A DNA stretch of 64,000 nt from Bromus sterilis (Eukaryota; Streptophyta; Magnoliopsida; Poales; Poaceae), in contig OX465598.1 of the NCBI GenBank assembly GCA_950022295.1, forward strand, positions 336,549,324 through 336,613,323, read 5' to 3'. A program made the translations under genes and the position numbers. Below, piece by piece: positions 12,582 through 23,900 of the stretch. The notes below the pieces were generated by a model. That model saw only the letters and a list, made by a program, of their open reading frames with translations. It had not been told where the DNA came from and made no database searches. Each line of letters starts with the position of its first letter. Positions within the stretch are counted from its first letter, which is position 1.

Positions 12582-12600
12582 TGGCGCCGTTGCCGGGGAG
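12582..12600 (+). other. Primer-binding site, tRNA-Asp type
   Basis: TGGCGCCGTTGCCGGGGAG, complementary to the 3' end of plant tRNA-Asp as used by Athila-type Gypsy elements, just after the LTR terminus. Confidence 0.85.
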
Positions 12601-12680
12601 ATGAGTGCTTGAAGGTATATCTTTAGATCTTGCAATTAAATCTTTTCGTTTCTTGTTTTTATTTTCACTAGTTAGGCTTT

Positions 12681-13442
12681 ATGGAAAACAACAACAAAAT
12701 TATGAGAGAGCATTATGAGCTCTACCTTGAGTTGGGACATGAAGTGTTTGAAGAGAAAATCAAAAAGCCTATGGAGCTTCATTATTTGCAAAACACTCAT
12801 GATAGTAGTAATGTTATTTGCATGTCTTCTTTGAATACTTTTGATGCTAATGATATGCAAAGCTATAAGCTTGGGGATGCTACGTTTGATGAAGATGATC
12901 TTTTTAGCCCCCCAAGTTTTGATGAGGAAATTTATTTTGATGATACTTTGCCTCCTATCTATGATGATTATTGTGATGACACTTATGCTATAAAGAATGA
13001 ATGTTTGGAAGTGTATCATGATAAGAATGATTCATGTGATAGCTATTTTCTTGAGTTTGCTCCCACTATTACTAATGAGAAGGATTTTTATTATGTGGAG
13101 AGTAACAAATTTTCTATGCTTGTGGATCATGATAAGAATTTTTTATGTGATACTTATATTGTTGAGTTTATTCATGATCCCACTGAAAATTATCATGAGA
13201 GGGGAACATATGCTTATAGATATTCCAATAATATCAAGTTCCCTCTCTTTATGTTGAAGGTTTTGAAGTTGCATTTATTTTGCCTTCCTATGCTAATATC
13301 TTTATGCTTCAATGAGTTATTTCTCTACAAGATCCCTTTGCATAGGAAGCATGTTAGACTTAAATGTGTTTGGTATTTGCTTCTTTATGCTCTTTTTTGT
13401 GCTTCAACTCTTATTCCTATGAGAGCATCATTAAAATCTTAA
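12681..13442 (+). CDS. Acidic ORF with two C-terminal hydrophobic segments, in place of gag
   Basis: An intact 253-aa ORF from an ATG 80 bp downstream of the primer-binding site, where gag normally starts. It has no gag, zinc-knuckle, protease or RT motif. The N-terminal 180 residues are very acidic (many D/E, e.g. FDEEIYFDDTLPPIYDDYCDD). An internal duplication, DKNxxCDxYxxEF, appears at about residues 114-126 and 151-163. Two hydrophobic stretches (about 187-207 and 229-247) could be membrane segments. What follows is the same noncoding region found after gag-protease in the other copies. Function is unknown. I recall related ORFs in Triticeae repeats but cannot name a family. Confidence 0.6.
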   Translation: MENNNKIMREHYELYLELGHEVFEEKIKKPMELHYLQNTHDSSNVICMSSLNTFDANDMQSYKLGDATFDEDDLFSPPSFDEEIYFDDTLPPIYDDYCDDTYAIKNECLEVYHDKNDSCDSYFLEFAPTITNEKDFYYVESNKFSMLVDHDKNFLCDTYIVEFIHDPTENYHERGTYAYRYSNNIKFPLFMLKVLKLHLFCLPMLISLCFNELFLYKIPLHRKHVRLKCVWYLLLYALFCASTLIPMRASLKS

Positions 13443-15670
13443 GCATATCTTTATGGCTATAAAGAAAGAGCTCTAGGGAGACAACCCTTGTTATCTTTAG
13501 TTTGAGTTTTTTACTTTCAGTTTTTAGTGGTCTTGATAATTGTTACCACTGTAGCAACATCATTGTATCTTTATTTTCAATCTTTGTGCCAAGTCTAGCC
13601 TCCGATTGCAAGAAAGTTCAAAAGTTGTGACATGCTGTCAAGAAAACAGATCATCTTTTTTATCTGAATTTTTTTGACAGCATGCTCCATACAATTGACT
13701 TTCGAGCGTCTGTTCTGAGTTTTTTGATTCGAGTTGCAGAAGTACCCCTAAAAAATTCTTTACTACCTGTTGTTCTGTTTTTCACAGATTCTGCCACGTT
13801 TTGTCTCTCCTAACCTTTGCAAACCTTAAGATTGCTTTTTCTTTGCAAAAACCTTTTGGAAATCTTGAGAAGCATTAGCTCTTCAAGAATATCTTTATAT
13901 CCAGTGGGGAAAAATTATTTATTAAGGGTACTAACTTCTCTAATCAGCTTATGATGAGTTATGTATGAAGGGAGTTTTCAAGTGTGCGATGGAAGATGAT
14001 GAAAGAAGATTTGGGAGTGTCAAGCGCTCAAGCTTGGGGATGCCCCCATGCATCCCCAACAAATATTCAAGGAGACTCAAGCGTCTAAGCTTGGGGATGC
14101 CCCCGTGCATCCCCTTCTCCATCAACAATCATCAGTTCGTCCTTCTTCTCACTATATTTTTATCACTTCATGCGTTATGTGCTATGCTTGGAGCGTATCG
14201 CTCTTAGGTTTAATTTTTAGTTTTCTTTAGCTTTGCTTGCTGTTCATAACAAGTTAGATCCCGTCTAATTTGTGTGGGAGAGAAACACGCTCCACTTTCA
14301 AAATCTAGAACACATAATAGGATTCTTCATGCCTATCTTTTGCTGTTGTGTGTTCTTTACTTTTTTTAGCTACTGCCATGTTCAATTTTAGTGTTAGTTT
14401 GTCTTTAAAAAGAGCCTTGGCTTTTGTTTAGTTTGTTGCTGGAACTCTCTTTAGTTTTCATGTTTATCTTGTTAAGAGAGTTGGTTGTTGCACTGAGTTG
14501 TGTCTTGTCTTGAAAGTAGGTAATTGAGGTTGCTATTTAATTTTAGTAGTAACTTGCAATACTTTTGAAGTATTGATGTGAGTAATGTATGAACTTTTGG
14601 TGTCAAGAGCTCTAGCCTATTAGTGATAGGTGTCGTATTTTGGGCAATCCGTGTTTATTTTCAAAACCTACAAAACTAGTTGAGAACTCTAGCTACTAGA
14701 TGGATCACTAATCTTTGGAGGGATCGGATATTAGAGTACACTCACGTACCATGAGTCGAGGATGCGCAAGGATAACCAAACCCCCATACACTCCTCCTCG
14801 GGGTACTTGTCTCTTTGTGAACCTCCTTATTAGATTGAGAGTTACCGATAATAAGTGCATGACTTCTTCGGACTAATGTAAGTATTGAAAGTTGACACTT
14901 CCACCTCCTCATATTTGCTAGCCTCTCCCATGCCGTGCATTGCCTTCTTCTCATTCCGAGAGTTGGCATCCACCTTCGCCGGTACATCCAAACCCTTGGC
15001 ATGATACGCTCTGTCATCATAAACCTCCTTATATCTTTCCTCAAAACAGCCGCCATACCTACCTATCAAGGCATTTCCATAGCCTTTCCGATATATATTG
15101 CCATGCAACATCCACCTCTTCATGACTTTATATTCATGTCATACATGTTCCTGCTACACTGGCAGAGGCATACATTGCATACATCATGATAGCTACATCT
15201 TCTTTATGTTTGAGTACCTTGTAAAGTGTGAAGATATTGTATACCCTCTTGTAACATAGAGTGTTTTCCTTAAGTGAGGAAAAGATCTCAAAGTGGACAA
15301 AATAAAAGACCCCAAAGATGACAAATGAGAGTTAAATAGAAAGAGCCACCGAGGCCACCAAAAAAATAGAAAAAAGAGAAAAAAGAGAAAAAGAAATAAA
15401 AAATGAGAGAAAGCGGAAACACTACTATCCTTTTGAAAGATCCACACTAGTACTCCCTCTTATCCTTGTACTCCATAGAGATGATCATTTATGCATATAG
15501 CTATGTGGGGACCTTCAAACTATAGAACTTGGCTTGCATATTCCAAGGATGAGCCTCCTCAAACGAGCTCTAGGTCTTCATGAGCGAGCAAGTTGGATGC
15601 ACCCCCACTAGTTCCATTGGAGAGATTTTCTTATCTCATATGTGCATCCGTTGCATGGCAATCCCTACTC
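13443..15670 (+). other. Noncoding 3' internal region of element C
   Basis: Homologous to 37911-39630: the same order of blocks, including the twin hairpins and CGTACCATGAGTCGAGGATG (near 14745). It extends further than the copy at 34000-40787, reaching a purine-rich stretch (15300-15420) and GTGCATCCGTTGCATGGCAA (near 15644). No ORF is credible. It is interrupted at 15675 by the Copia LTR; the continuation and 3' LTR are not found. Confidence 0.7.
14036..14114 (+). repeat. Twin GGGGATGC/GCATCCCC hairpins, copy 2
   Basis: Hairpins at 14036-14057 and 14093-14114, both with perfect 8-nt stems; loops CCCCAT and CCCCGT. Confidence 0.7.
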
Positions 15671-15675
15671 CTCAC

Positions 15676-16286
15676 TGTTGGGACTACCCCTACACTCTCT
15701 CAATCACGACTGGAGGTAGAAGAAGGGAACACATCAGAATTTTCTTCGGGGCGCACAAACACCCAGCCGCACGAGCGGCTTTTCTATTTCTCAGGCTGGC
15801 TGGTCCTCGCCACAAGCAGTACAAGGGGATGAAGTTTATACAGGTGCACGTACTACCTCGTGCCCAACTCCTCCTGATCACCGGCCACGACCCGCATGCG
15901 CTGCTGCCCACAAGACGCGCTCCTACGCGCCCACGCTGCTGCACTCCAACAGATCGCCAGGCCTATCCCGTGACTCTCGCTAACTATCTAGCCCTATGCG
16001 GCCGGCTCCAACGGTGAGCCTGGCTCATCCGCCGCCGATCCACACACACACACACGCACGCACAGCTTGCAGACTACACCAGGACGGACACTGCCCATAC
16101 AATGTCCCGTACATGTCTCATATAGTGCCTAGATAAGCCCATTACACAAGCACACACACGGTGCGGCTCGCACCCGCTGCGCCCAGCACGTCCCGCTGCA
16201 GACCCGACGCGCCCAACACGTCCCGCTGCGCACCCGACGTCTCCACGCGCCCCCAGCTCGCCTCACAAATGTGGTTTAGTCCAACA
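15676..16286 (-). repeat. 3' LTR of a gag-only Copia element
   Basis: On the minus strand the segment starts TGTTGGACTAAACCACATTT (from 16286) and ends AGTCCCAACA at 15676, giving TGTTGG...CCAACA termini and a 611-bp length. A TATA-like TATAAACTTCATCC lies near 15830. A purine-rich GGCTTAGGGTGTG precedes it, as expected for a polypurine tract. It was inserted into element C after CCTACTCCTCAC. The 5' LTR copy is not in the window. Confidence 0.65.
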
Positions 16287-17655
16287 CACACACCCTAAGC
16301 CACGACCTAGAGGAGTCCATCGTGTTCGACATCGGCGTGCGACGCCCAGCAGTGACTTCTCCGCCGCCGGTTTCTTGCGCCGCTGCGGACACTCACGTCG
16401 GAAGTGTTCGCGCTCCCCGCAATTGTGGCAGCGGCAGCACCGCTTCCCGCCGCCGCCCGACGTGGTGCTTCCGTCGTCGTCGTGGTCGACCCTGCCGCCA
16501 TGCTGACGCCGCCGCGCCGCCCACTAAGCAGCAATGAGGAGCAGCTGCTCCCCGTCGCGCCGCTCGCCGCCAGCCTGCGTGTGATACGTCCAAATTGCAT
16601 CACTATTTTATATCGTAATTCATCCTTATTCATTGATATATTTCATATTATGATGATGTTCTTATGTTGTTTTGGCTTATTTTACACAGTTTGCAACTTT
16701 CCGGTGCCGAAGCAGCAGACGCAGGATTCAGCGGAAAAAATTGGACGCTGAGTTGCTGAAGAAGAATACCTCCAAATTATCTGAAAATCGACGGGGGGTA
16801 TTTTCCAGAAGATTAACGAAAAATCACCTCCCGGAAGGGGAGATCATCGCCATCGTCATCACCGTCGTCACGGGCATCATCGAGATCATCATCAACATCA
16901 TCCCCAACATCAGCACCATCTCCACCACCATCCAATCTCACCTCACAAGTTTATCTTGTGTTGTAATCCATACTATTTATCCTCTCTACTCTACCAGTGT
17001 TGATTACTACTTTGTGGTGAATGCTATTGAGTTTTGTTGGAGAAATATCATAATGTCTAGATTGTTTATCATATATTTATCACCTCTGATCATGATCTCT
17101 TTTGTGTCTTGTGAGTAGTTACTTTAGTTCTTAAGGACATGGGAGAAGTCTATTTGCTAGTAGTCATATGATGTTGAAGTAATTTGTGTTGTTGGATATT
17201 TAAGTTGTGTTGTTATTTTCCTAGTGGTGTTGTGTGAGTCGAACACTCAACACTTCGCCTTCTTAAGGAACTAGGGGAATACATTGTGTATTAAGAATGC
17301 TTACGGTGGGTTGCCGGAGTGACAGAAATATGAACCCCAGTTTGCACAATTTTTCACAAGGGAATACTGGATCCTTCATCTTATTGCTGTGGTTAGGCTT
17401 TGCCTTAATTTCTATCTTGTATTTGCGGATGCTTGCATGATGTTTAATCATAAGAGTGCACTTATCTTAGTCTAGAAGGTGTGCTAGCATAGATCCACCC
17501 ACTCAACATTTATCAGCACAACACTTGTTATCAATACGGAGTATGGAGAAAGCACGTGACTACCTCTCCATGTGTCCTCAAGAACGCTTTAGTCTTTATA
17601 AGTTCAGTTGCCAGGCTTATCCTTTGCTCAAAAGGATTAGGACACTTGCTGCTCC

Positions 17656-19473
17656 TGATACGTCCAAAACGTATCTATAATTTCTGCTTGCTCCATGCCT
17701 CTTTTGTGTGATATTGCTATGATATTGATGAACTTCCATACACTTTTGATCATATTTGGACAACCTATTAACTCAGTGCACCCCAGTGCCAGTTCCTGTT
17801 TTCTGCTGTTTTTCTATTTCAGGTTTCCCCCATATTAAAAGTTCTCCAAAAACTCGGGAAAAATCCAATAAAAAAATATGCGATCAGGAAGCTTCCGGAA
17901 TCACCGAGGGCGGCCCAGAGGGGACCCACCAGGGCCCCAGGCGCCCTCCCGGCGCGCCCCAGGGTGGGGCCGCGCCAGGGGGCCGCCTGGACCCCTGGTG
18001 GCCCCCCTGGCTGCCCCCCTTCGCCTATTTATTCCCCGTGACGCAAAAACCCCGAGACGGGAACCCTTTTTCGCGATCTCTCCTCTGTTTCGCCGCCGCC
18101 GCGCTTCCAAGACCGGGAGCACCAGAAGACCTCTTCCCGGCACCCTGCCTGAGGGAGGAATCACCTCCGGGAGCTTATCCACCACCATGGATGCTTCCCG
18201 GATGAACCGTGAGTAGTCCACCTTGGACCACGGGTCTATGATCAGTAGCTATGTGATGTTCTCCTCCCCTCTTTGTTCTTCATGGATTAGACCTCGTGAG
18301 CTGACCTACATGATCGAGGCACTTATGTAATATTCCTACTGTTGCTATGCTGAGTTTGCTGGGATCCGATGGATTATGAGATTATGTTCAGATTGTGTTT
18401 GAGTAATATATTTGATTCTCCTCTTTTTTTTTGAATTTAAGGACTGTGAAGCATGAGCTCCACAGTATTTTATTTCTAGAAAATCCAGACCTATTTTAAA
18501 TTCGCTCCCACATAGAGTCGAACCCAGGACCTGGCGTGCTACTAGGTTTGCTGCAACCACTAGGCTACATGCCCGTTCGCGATTCTCCTCTTTTATATTT
18601 ATGTTCTTGAGTAATTCTTGCATGTTCTCTGTTGCTGTTTATTGCTTTGGCCAAGTAGTAGGTAGTGACTCCAAGAGGGAGGGTTATGCATGATTGTGGG
18701 TTCATGCCCCCCGATGACTAGATTGAGTGACAGAAACATAGTCTAGGGGATGTGGTGCTACCACAAGGGGGAAAACGGTGCTTGTACTTGCGGGTGCAAG
18801 GATTGTTTACTTTACGCAAAGTTCTTTAATGCAGTTGTCTGTTGCTTTGAGTTTACACTTTGGGTGGGATTCGCAACTTAATACCAGCGAGATGTTTTGG
18901 ATAGATATCTCAAGGTGGATGATTAGTAGGTAGATGCAGATGGATTTCGGTCTACATGTCTTGGCGTACCGCCCATGCTTTTGAGCCTCTTCCTTTCTTT
19001 ATGGCATAATTAGCATTGGTTTGCGCACATAATCCTGTCAATTGCCCAGCTGTAATTTGTTTACCTCGCATGGCTATTTTATCGTCTTTTGGGAGAGAGA
19101 CATCACTAGTGAACATCATAGGACCCCGGTCCATATTTCCAATACTGTTTACACCCTCTATCAATTTACTGCTTTACTGCTTTTCCATTGCTATCACTAT
19201 CATTATTATCCCGTGCATTTTATCCTTTGTAAATAGCAAGGCCGGAGGAATTGACAACCCCTTTGTACTCGTTGGGAGCAAAGCTATCTGTTATGTGTGC
19301 AGGTCCACGACAACCGCTAATCTCTGGCGCCGTTGTCACCTTCTTGTCGTTATCGGAGTCCTACTGGAGACAAACCTTGGTATCTTCGCCGAGGGAAATT
19401 GACGCTACACTACATCTCAACCTTCCACTTTGGGTAACCAACGAGGGGCGAGAAGTAGACTCTCGTGACATCA
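17656..19473 (+). repeat. Solo LTR of Gypsy family X, TSD GCTCC
   Basis: TGATACGTCCAAAACG at 17656 to TCTCGTGACATCA at 19473, flanked by GCTCC (17651-17655 and 19474-19478). Length is 1,818 bp, including a SINE of about 155 bp plus its target duplication that the other copies lack. Other copies of LTR X are at 34000-35711, 39635-40787, 40788-42055 (inverted) and 55286-56188. It has a TATTTATT promoter-like box near 18025 and a PBS-like TGGCGCCGTTG inside the LTR at 19325-19335. Confidence 0.9.
18426..18580 (-). mobile_element. SINE inserted in solo LTR X
   Basis: Absent from the other LTR X copies. Flanked by a 12-14-bp duplication, GATTCTCCTCTT (18414-18425 and 18581-18592). On the minus strand it has a Pol III A box (GTAGCCTAGTGGTTG, complement of 18554-18568), a B box (GGTTCGACTCT, complement of 18514-18524) about 44 nt downstream, and an A-rich tail (the T run at 18424-18432). 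This is the anatomy of a tRNA-derived plant SINE; wheat Au-type SINEs are the obvious comparison, but I cannot confirm the family. Confidence 0.85.
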
Positions 19474-20002
19474 GCTCCTCAGCGCTATTTACTTTGCTTG
19501 CTTTTATCTTATTGCTGCTTATACCGAAAACCCCTAAAAAGTTATCTTTTAGTGCTTGCAGTTATTCCTTGTCCAAAATCACCTATCAATACCTTTCTCT
19601 CCTCGTTGGGTTCGACACTCTTACTTATCGAAAACGCTGCAATAGATCCCTTTACATTGAGTGTCATCAGCGTGCGCCGCCGAGAGCGTTCGTCGAACGC
19701 CGTGAGCCTGCTTAGCGCCTCCTCGGACGCCATCTTCTTCACGTCACAAAACTGCTCGATCCCAGCCACCGTGGAGTACAACTGGTCGGGCACCGTGTCG
19801 AGTAGCTTCTTCACCATGGCGGCATCGTCGAGCATGGAGCAAAGGCCGGCGAACCTCGCCGCCATGCCGCCGATCTTTCCGGCGTACATGTCCAGTGACT
19901 CCCTCTCCTCCATGTGCAGCGTGTCAAACTCCCCGCGGAGAGTTGAGATCCGCGCCGCCTTGACGCGATCGGCGCCGACGAACCTCGTCTTAAGGTTGTC
20001 CC

Positions 20003-20940
20003 TGTTAGGGAACGGGGCAGTAAACAATAATTTTTCCAACTACGATTCCCAAACCCAAGATCTATGTTATGTTGATGTATGTAACGGAAGGAATCGGTGT
20101 TCATACCTTTGAAGACCGAAAGAGGGAAACGTTCCTCGAACGTGGTTGGCGTAGACTCTGATCCTACGATCTCCCTGTTGTGTTGAAGAACCTCCGACGA
20201 TGAAGTAGCACCACACGTGTAGTGCCTCGCGGGATTACACACGTACGGTGCAACCGATGTCCCTCCGGGCTCCGAACCAGAAGAGTAGCGGAAAGAAGAC
20301 TGATCCGGATCCCGATTCCGGCAGCGCGACGGCGTTCGGATGATGGTGAAACCCCCAACCAGGTGCAAACTCCAAACAAGGGGAGTCCGCTCTAGTTCGG
20401 AGAAAGAGAGAGAGAAAGAACTCAATGGGATGGATGAAAAAGGGCACCCTACCCCTCCTTATATAGGCCAAGGAGGGGGGGAACCTCCTCCCCTCCCCCA
20501 TGTGGGACTAAACTCCCAAAGGGTGGGAAGGGTGCGGCTAGGGAGGGGGCCAAGGCCCCTCCCTTGGCGCCATGGGCCAAGGGGGGAAATCCCCTTCTCC
20601 CCTCAAGGGCCTCTTTAGGCCCATATGCCTTTTCCACCTTTTTAATTAATATTTAAATACTTTTTAATATTTAATTCTGTCAATTAAATAATAAAACATA
20701 TTTAAACATCAATAAACTATATTTTGAACCTTTCAAAATATCCGGAACAGCTCCGGCACCTCCCGAAACAATTCCGGTGTTCTCTCTTATTTCACCGATG
20801 ATCCCGAATCTGTCCTTAATGCATCGATTGCCCTTAAATGTGACACCCTACGGTTCTAGCATAGTATACAACATATTATGAACAAATAGATATGTGACAA
20901 ATATCTTTATTAATTTGCCTCTAGGGCACATATCCAACAG
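20003..20940 (-). repeat. 3' LTR with a ~727-bp internal deletion
   Basis: Matches 25795-27462 at both ends but jumps from CACCCTACGGTT directly to CTAGCATAGTATAC near 20855, skipping the segment equivalent to about 26650-27376. The promoter part (TATATAAG on the minus strand, near 20458-20466) and both termini are kept. It is 938 bp against 1,668 bp for the other LTR. Confidence 0.88.
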
Positions 20941-20955
20941 TCTCCCACTTGCACT
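20941..20955 (-). other. Polypurine tract
   Basis: Minus strand CAAGTGGGAGAC directly before the 3' LTR start TGTTGGATATGTG, the primer for plus-strand synthesis. The same sequence recurs at 27463. Confidence 0.75.
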
Positions 20956-20970
20956 AGAGTACAAATTACA

Positions 20971-23900
20971 CTAGTTTACATCAGGTATGTATCTAACACC
21001 AATAGTCTCTCGGTGTTTCTCAAACTTGCCCTGTGGAAGAGGTTTAGTCATTGGGTCTGACGGGTTCAGATCCGTATGTATTTTGAAAATCCTAGTATGA
21101 CCATCCTTGACGTAGTCTCGCGTCACATGGAAACGTCGGAGAATATTCTTGGCTGTAGGGTGAGTCCTTGGCTCCCTTGCGTTATCAATGGCACCCGTAT
21201 TGTCGCAATAAATGCTAATGGGGTCAGTGCAACTATGGAATACGCCAAGCTCGATGACGAACTTCTTCAGCCAATGCACTTAATTTGACGCTACGCAAGC
21301 GGCAATATACTCTGACTCCATCGTAGATTGGGCGACGACTGACTGCTTGCCGCTCCTCCAGCTAATCGCACCACCATTCAACATGAATACGTATCCCGTC
21401 TGAGATTTCGAGTCATCGGGATCAGTACCAAGACTAGCATCGATGTAACCTATTACGACAAGCTCTTCTTCACATCCCCCATAGACGAGAACCAGGTCCT
21501 TAGTTCTTCGTAAGTACTTAAGGACATTCTTTACTGCAATCCAACGATCCATTCCAGGATTACTTTGGTAACGATTAGTCAGACTAACCGCTAGGGCCAC
21601 ATCTGGTCGAGTACACAGCATAGCATACATGATAGAACCTATGGCTGAAGCATAGGGCTTTGAGGACATTTCCTCCCTTTCTTTTGCTGTTGCTGGGCAT
21701 TGAGTCACACTCAATTTACTTCCTTTCATAACGGGCAAGAGGCCTCTCTTGGCGTTATCCATATTGAACCTTTGCAATATCTTCTCAAGGTAAGTTCTCT
21801 GACTCAGTGCTAATAGGTGTCTTGATCTATCTCTATAGATTTTAATGCCTAATATATATGCAGCTTCACCTAGGTCCTTCATGGAAAACTGTCCATTTAA
21901 GTATTCCTTCACGCTCTCCATTAATTTTACATCATTCCCTATCAACAATATGTCATCCACATATAGTACTAGGAATGCTACAGAGCTCCCACTCACTTTC
22001 TTATAAACACAGAATTCTTCGACATTTTGGACAAATCCAAATGCTTTGATCACCTCATCAAATCGAAGATTCCAGCTCCGAGATGCTTGCTTCAACCCAT
22101 AAATGGACCGTTGAAGTTTGCATACCTTACCAACGTCCTTAGGATCAATAAAACCTTCCGGTTGTACCATGTACAACTCTTCCTCAATGTTACCATTAAG
22201 GAACGCGGTTTTCACATCCATCTGCCATATTTCATAATCATGATAGGCAGCAATTGCTAGTAATATCCAGATAGACTTCAGCATCGCTACGGGAGAGAAA
22301 GTCTCTTCGTAGTCAACTCCTTGAACTTGTCGGAAACCTTTTGCGACAAGTCGAGCTTTATAGACAGATACGTTTCCGTCTGCGTCAGTCTTTTTCTTGA
22401 ATATCCACTTATTCTCGACGGCCTTTCGGTCCTCGGGAATATCCACCAAAGTCCATACTTTGTTGGCATACATGGAGTCTATCTCGGATTTCATGGCTTC
22501 CAGCCATTTCTCGGACTCGGGTCCCTCCATTGCTTCTTTGTAGTTCGCAGGTTCGTCAGGTTCATTTAACATGACTGCATTGACAAGCTGTCCGTAAAAC
22601 TCAACTTTATTTTGGACTCTTGATGACCTGCGGGGTACAATAGGATCCTCTTCATCTTGATCAAGATCATCATGTATGTCACGATCGTTATGAATATCAT
22701 GACGACCGTTCTCTTCAGCTCCCACTACGGAAGGTGGTTCCGGAACAACTTCCATTGCCATGTCTTCCACTTGGAGTGATTGGTCAATCATCTCGTTGAG
22801 GTCTATTTTCCTCCCACTCAATTCTTTCGAGAGAAACTCTTTCTCAAGAAAGCGTCCAGTCTTGGTGACAAACGTTTTGCCCTCAGTCTAGTTGTAGAAG
22901 GTGTATCCAACAGTTTCCTTTGGATATCCCACAAAGATGCATTTATCCGCCTTAGATTCAAGTTTGTCAGGCTGAAGTTTCCAAACGTAAGCCTCACAAC
23001 CCCAAATTTTCAGGTAAGACGACATTGGTTTCTTTCCAAACCATTCTTCAAACGGTGTTGTCTTCACGGATTTGGACGGTACCCTATTAAGAACGTAAAC
23101 GACAGTTTCTAATGCATACCCCCATAATGATGTAGGTAAGTCGGTATGAGACATCATTGACCGCACACTATCCAATAGTGTACGATTACGTCGCTCGGAC
23201 ACACCGTTTCGCTGAGGTGTTCCAGCTGGCGTAAGTTGTGGTACAATGCCACAAGTCTTTAGATGAGTGACAAACTCGTGACTTAAATACTCGCCACCTC
23301 GATCGGATCAAAGGTGCTTGATTTTCTTCCCGAGTTGATTCTCGACCTCACTCTGAAATTCCTTGAACTTTTGAAAGGTTTCAGACTTATGTTTCATTAA
23401 GTAGATATACCCGTATCTACTCAAGTCATCCATGAAGGTCACGAAGTAACGAAATCCATTGCGTGTGGTGATATTCATTGGTCCACATACATCAGTATGT
23501 ATGATTCCCAATAATTCTGACGCACGCTCCATTATTCCATTGAATGGAGTCCTTGTCATTTTGCCCATAAGGCATGGCTCGCACGTGTCAAGAGGTCCAA
23601 AATCTAATGACTCCAGAAGTCCATCAGAATGGAGCTTCTTCATGCGTTTTATGCCAATATGACCAAGACGACAATGCCACATCGTTATGCGTTCTTCGTT
23701 ACTAGGCTTTAATCTTTTGGCCTCTATGTTATTGATGTGGGAGTCATGATATTCGAGATCCATTCAGAATAAACCATTACGCACCGCTGCATGAACATAG
23801 AAGACATTATTCTTATAAATCGAACAACCAGTTGTCTCAGATTTAAAACAATAATGGTCTTGCATTAAGCAAGACCCACTCACAATGTTCATACTCAACG

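Larger units (their letters stand above)
16582..19669 (+). repeat. Solo LTR of Gypsy family Y (interrupted), TSD GCGTG
   Basis: TGATACGTCCAAATTGCATC at 16582 through GAGTGTCATCA at 19669, flanked on both sides by GCGTG (16577-16581, 19670-19674). Removing the internal solo LTR X leaves about 1.27 kb. No PBS, polypurine tract or coding region lies inside, so it is a solo LTR formed after insertion into the Copia gag. The first 230 bp recur inverted at 7505-7776. Confidence 0.88.
16307..20002 (-). pseudogene. gag: Copia gag of a gag-only element, split by nested LTRs
   Basis: Two minus-strand pieces are one gag gene. 19675-20002 gives the capsid part (RVKAARISTLRGEFDTLHME, MAARFAGLCSMLDD, LLDTVPDQLYSTVAGIEQF) and stops after DERSRRR. 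16307-16576 resumes with AGGERRDGEQLLL and carries a CCHC zinc knuckle (CHNCGEREHFRREC). The 5-bp duplication GCGTG flanks the interruption (16577-16581 and 19670-19674). Defects: a TAG inside the second piece where CAG is expected, a frameshift after the zinc knuckle, and loss of the N-terminus where the next Copia LTR begins at 20003. The frame ends in ADVEHDGLL and a TAG at 16307, only about 20 bp before the 3' LTR, so no pol was ever between them. Confidence 0.75.

Noticed and set aside
16040..16070. CA-rich run as a functional microsatellite
   Set aside because: Short and interrupted (CACACACACACACGCACGCAC) inside a Copia LTR; nothing suggests more than a simple repeat.
18510..18570. A possible tRNA gene (A and B boxes)
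   Set aside because: Box spacing fits, but there is no cloverleaf or anticodon arm, and the segment has a T-run tail and a 12-bp duplication, so it is a SINE.
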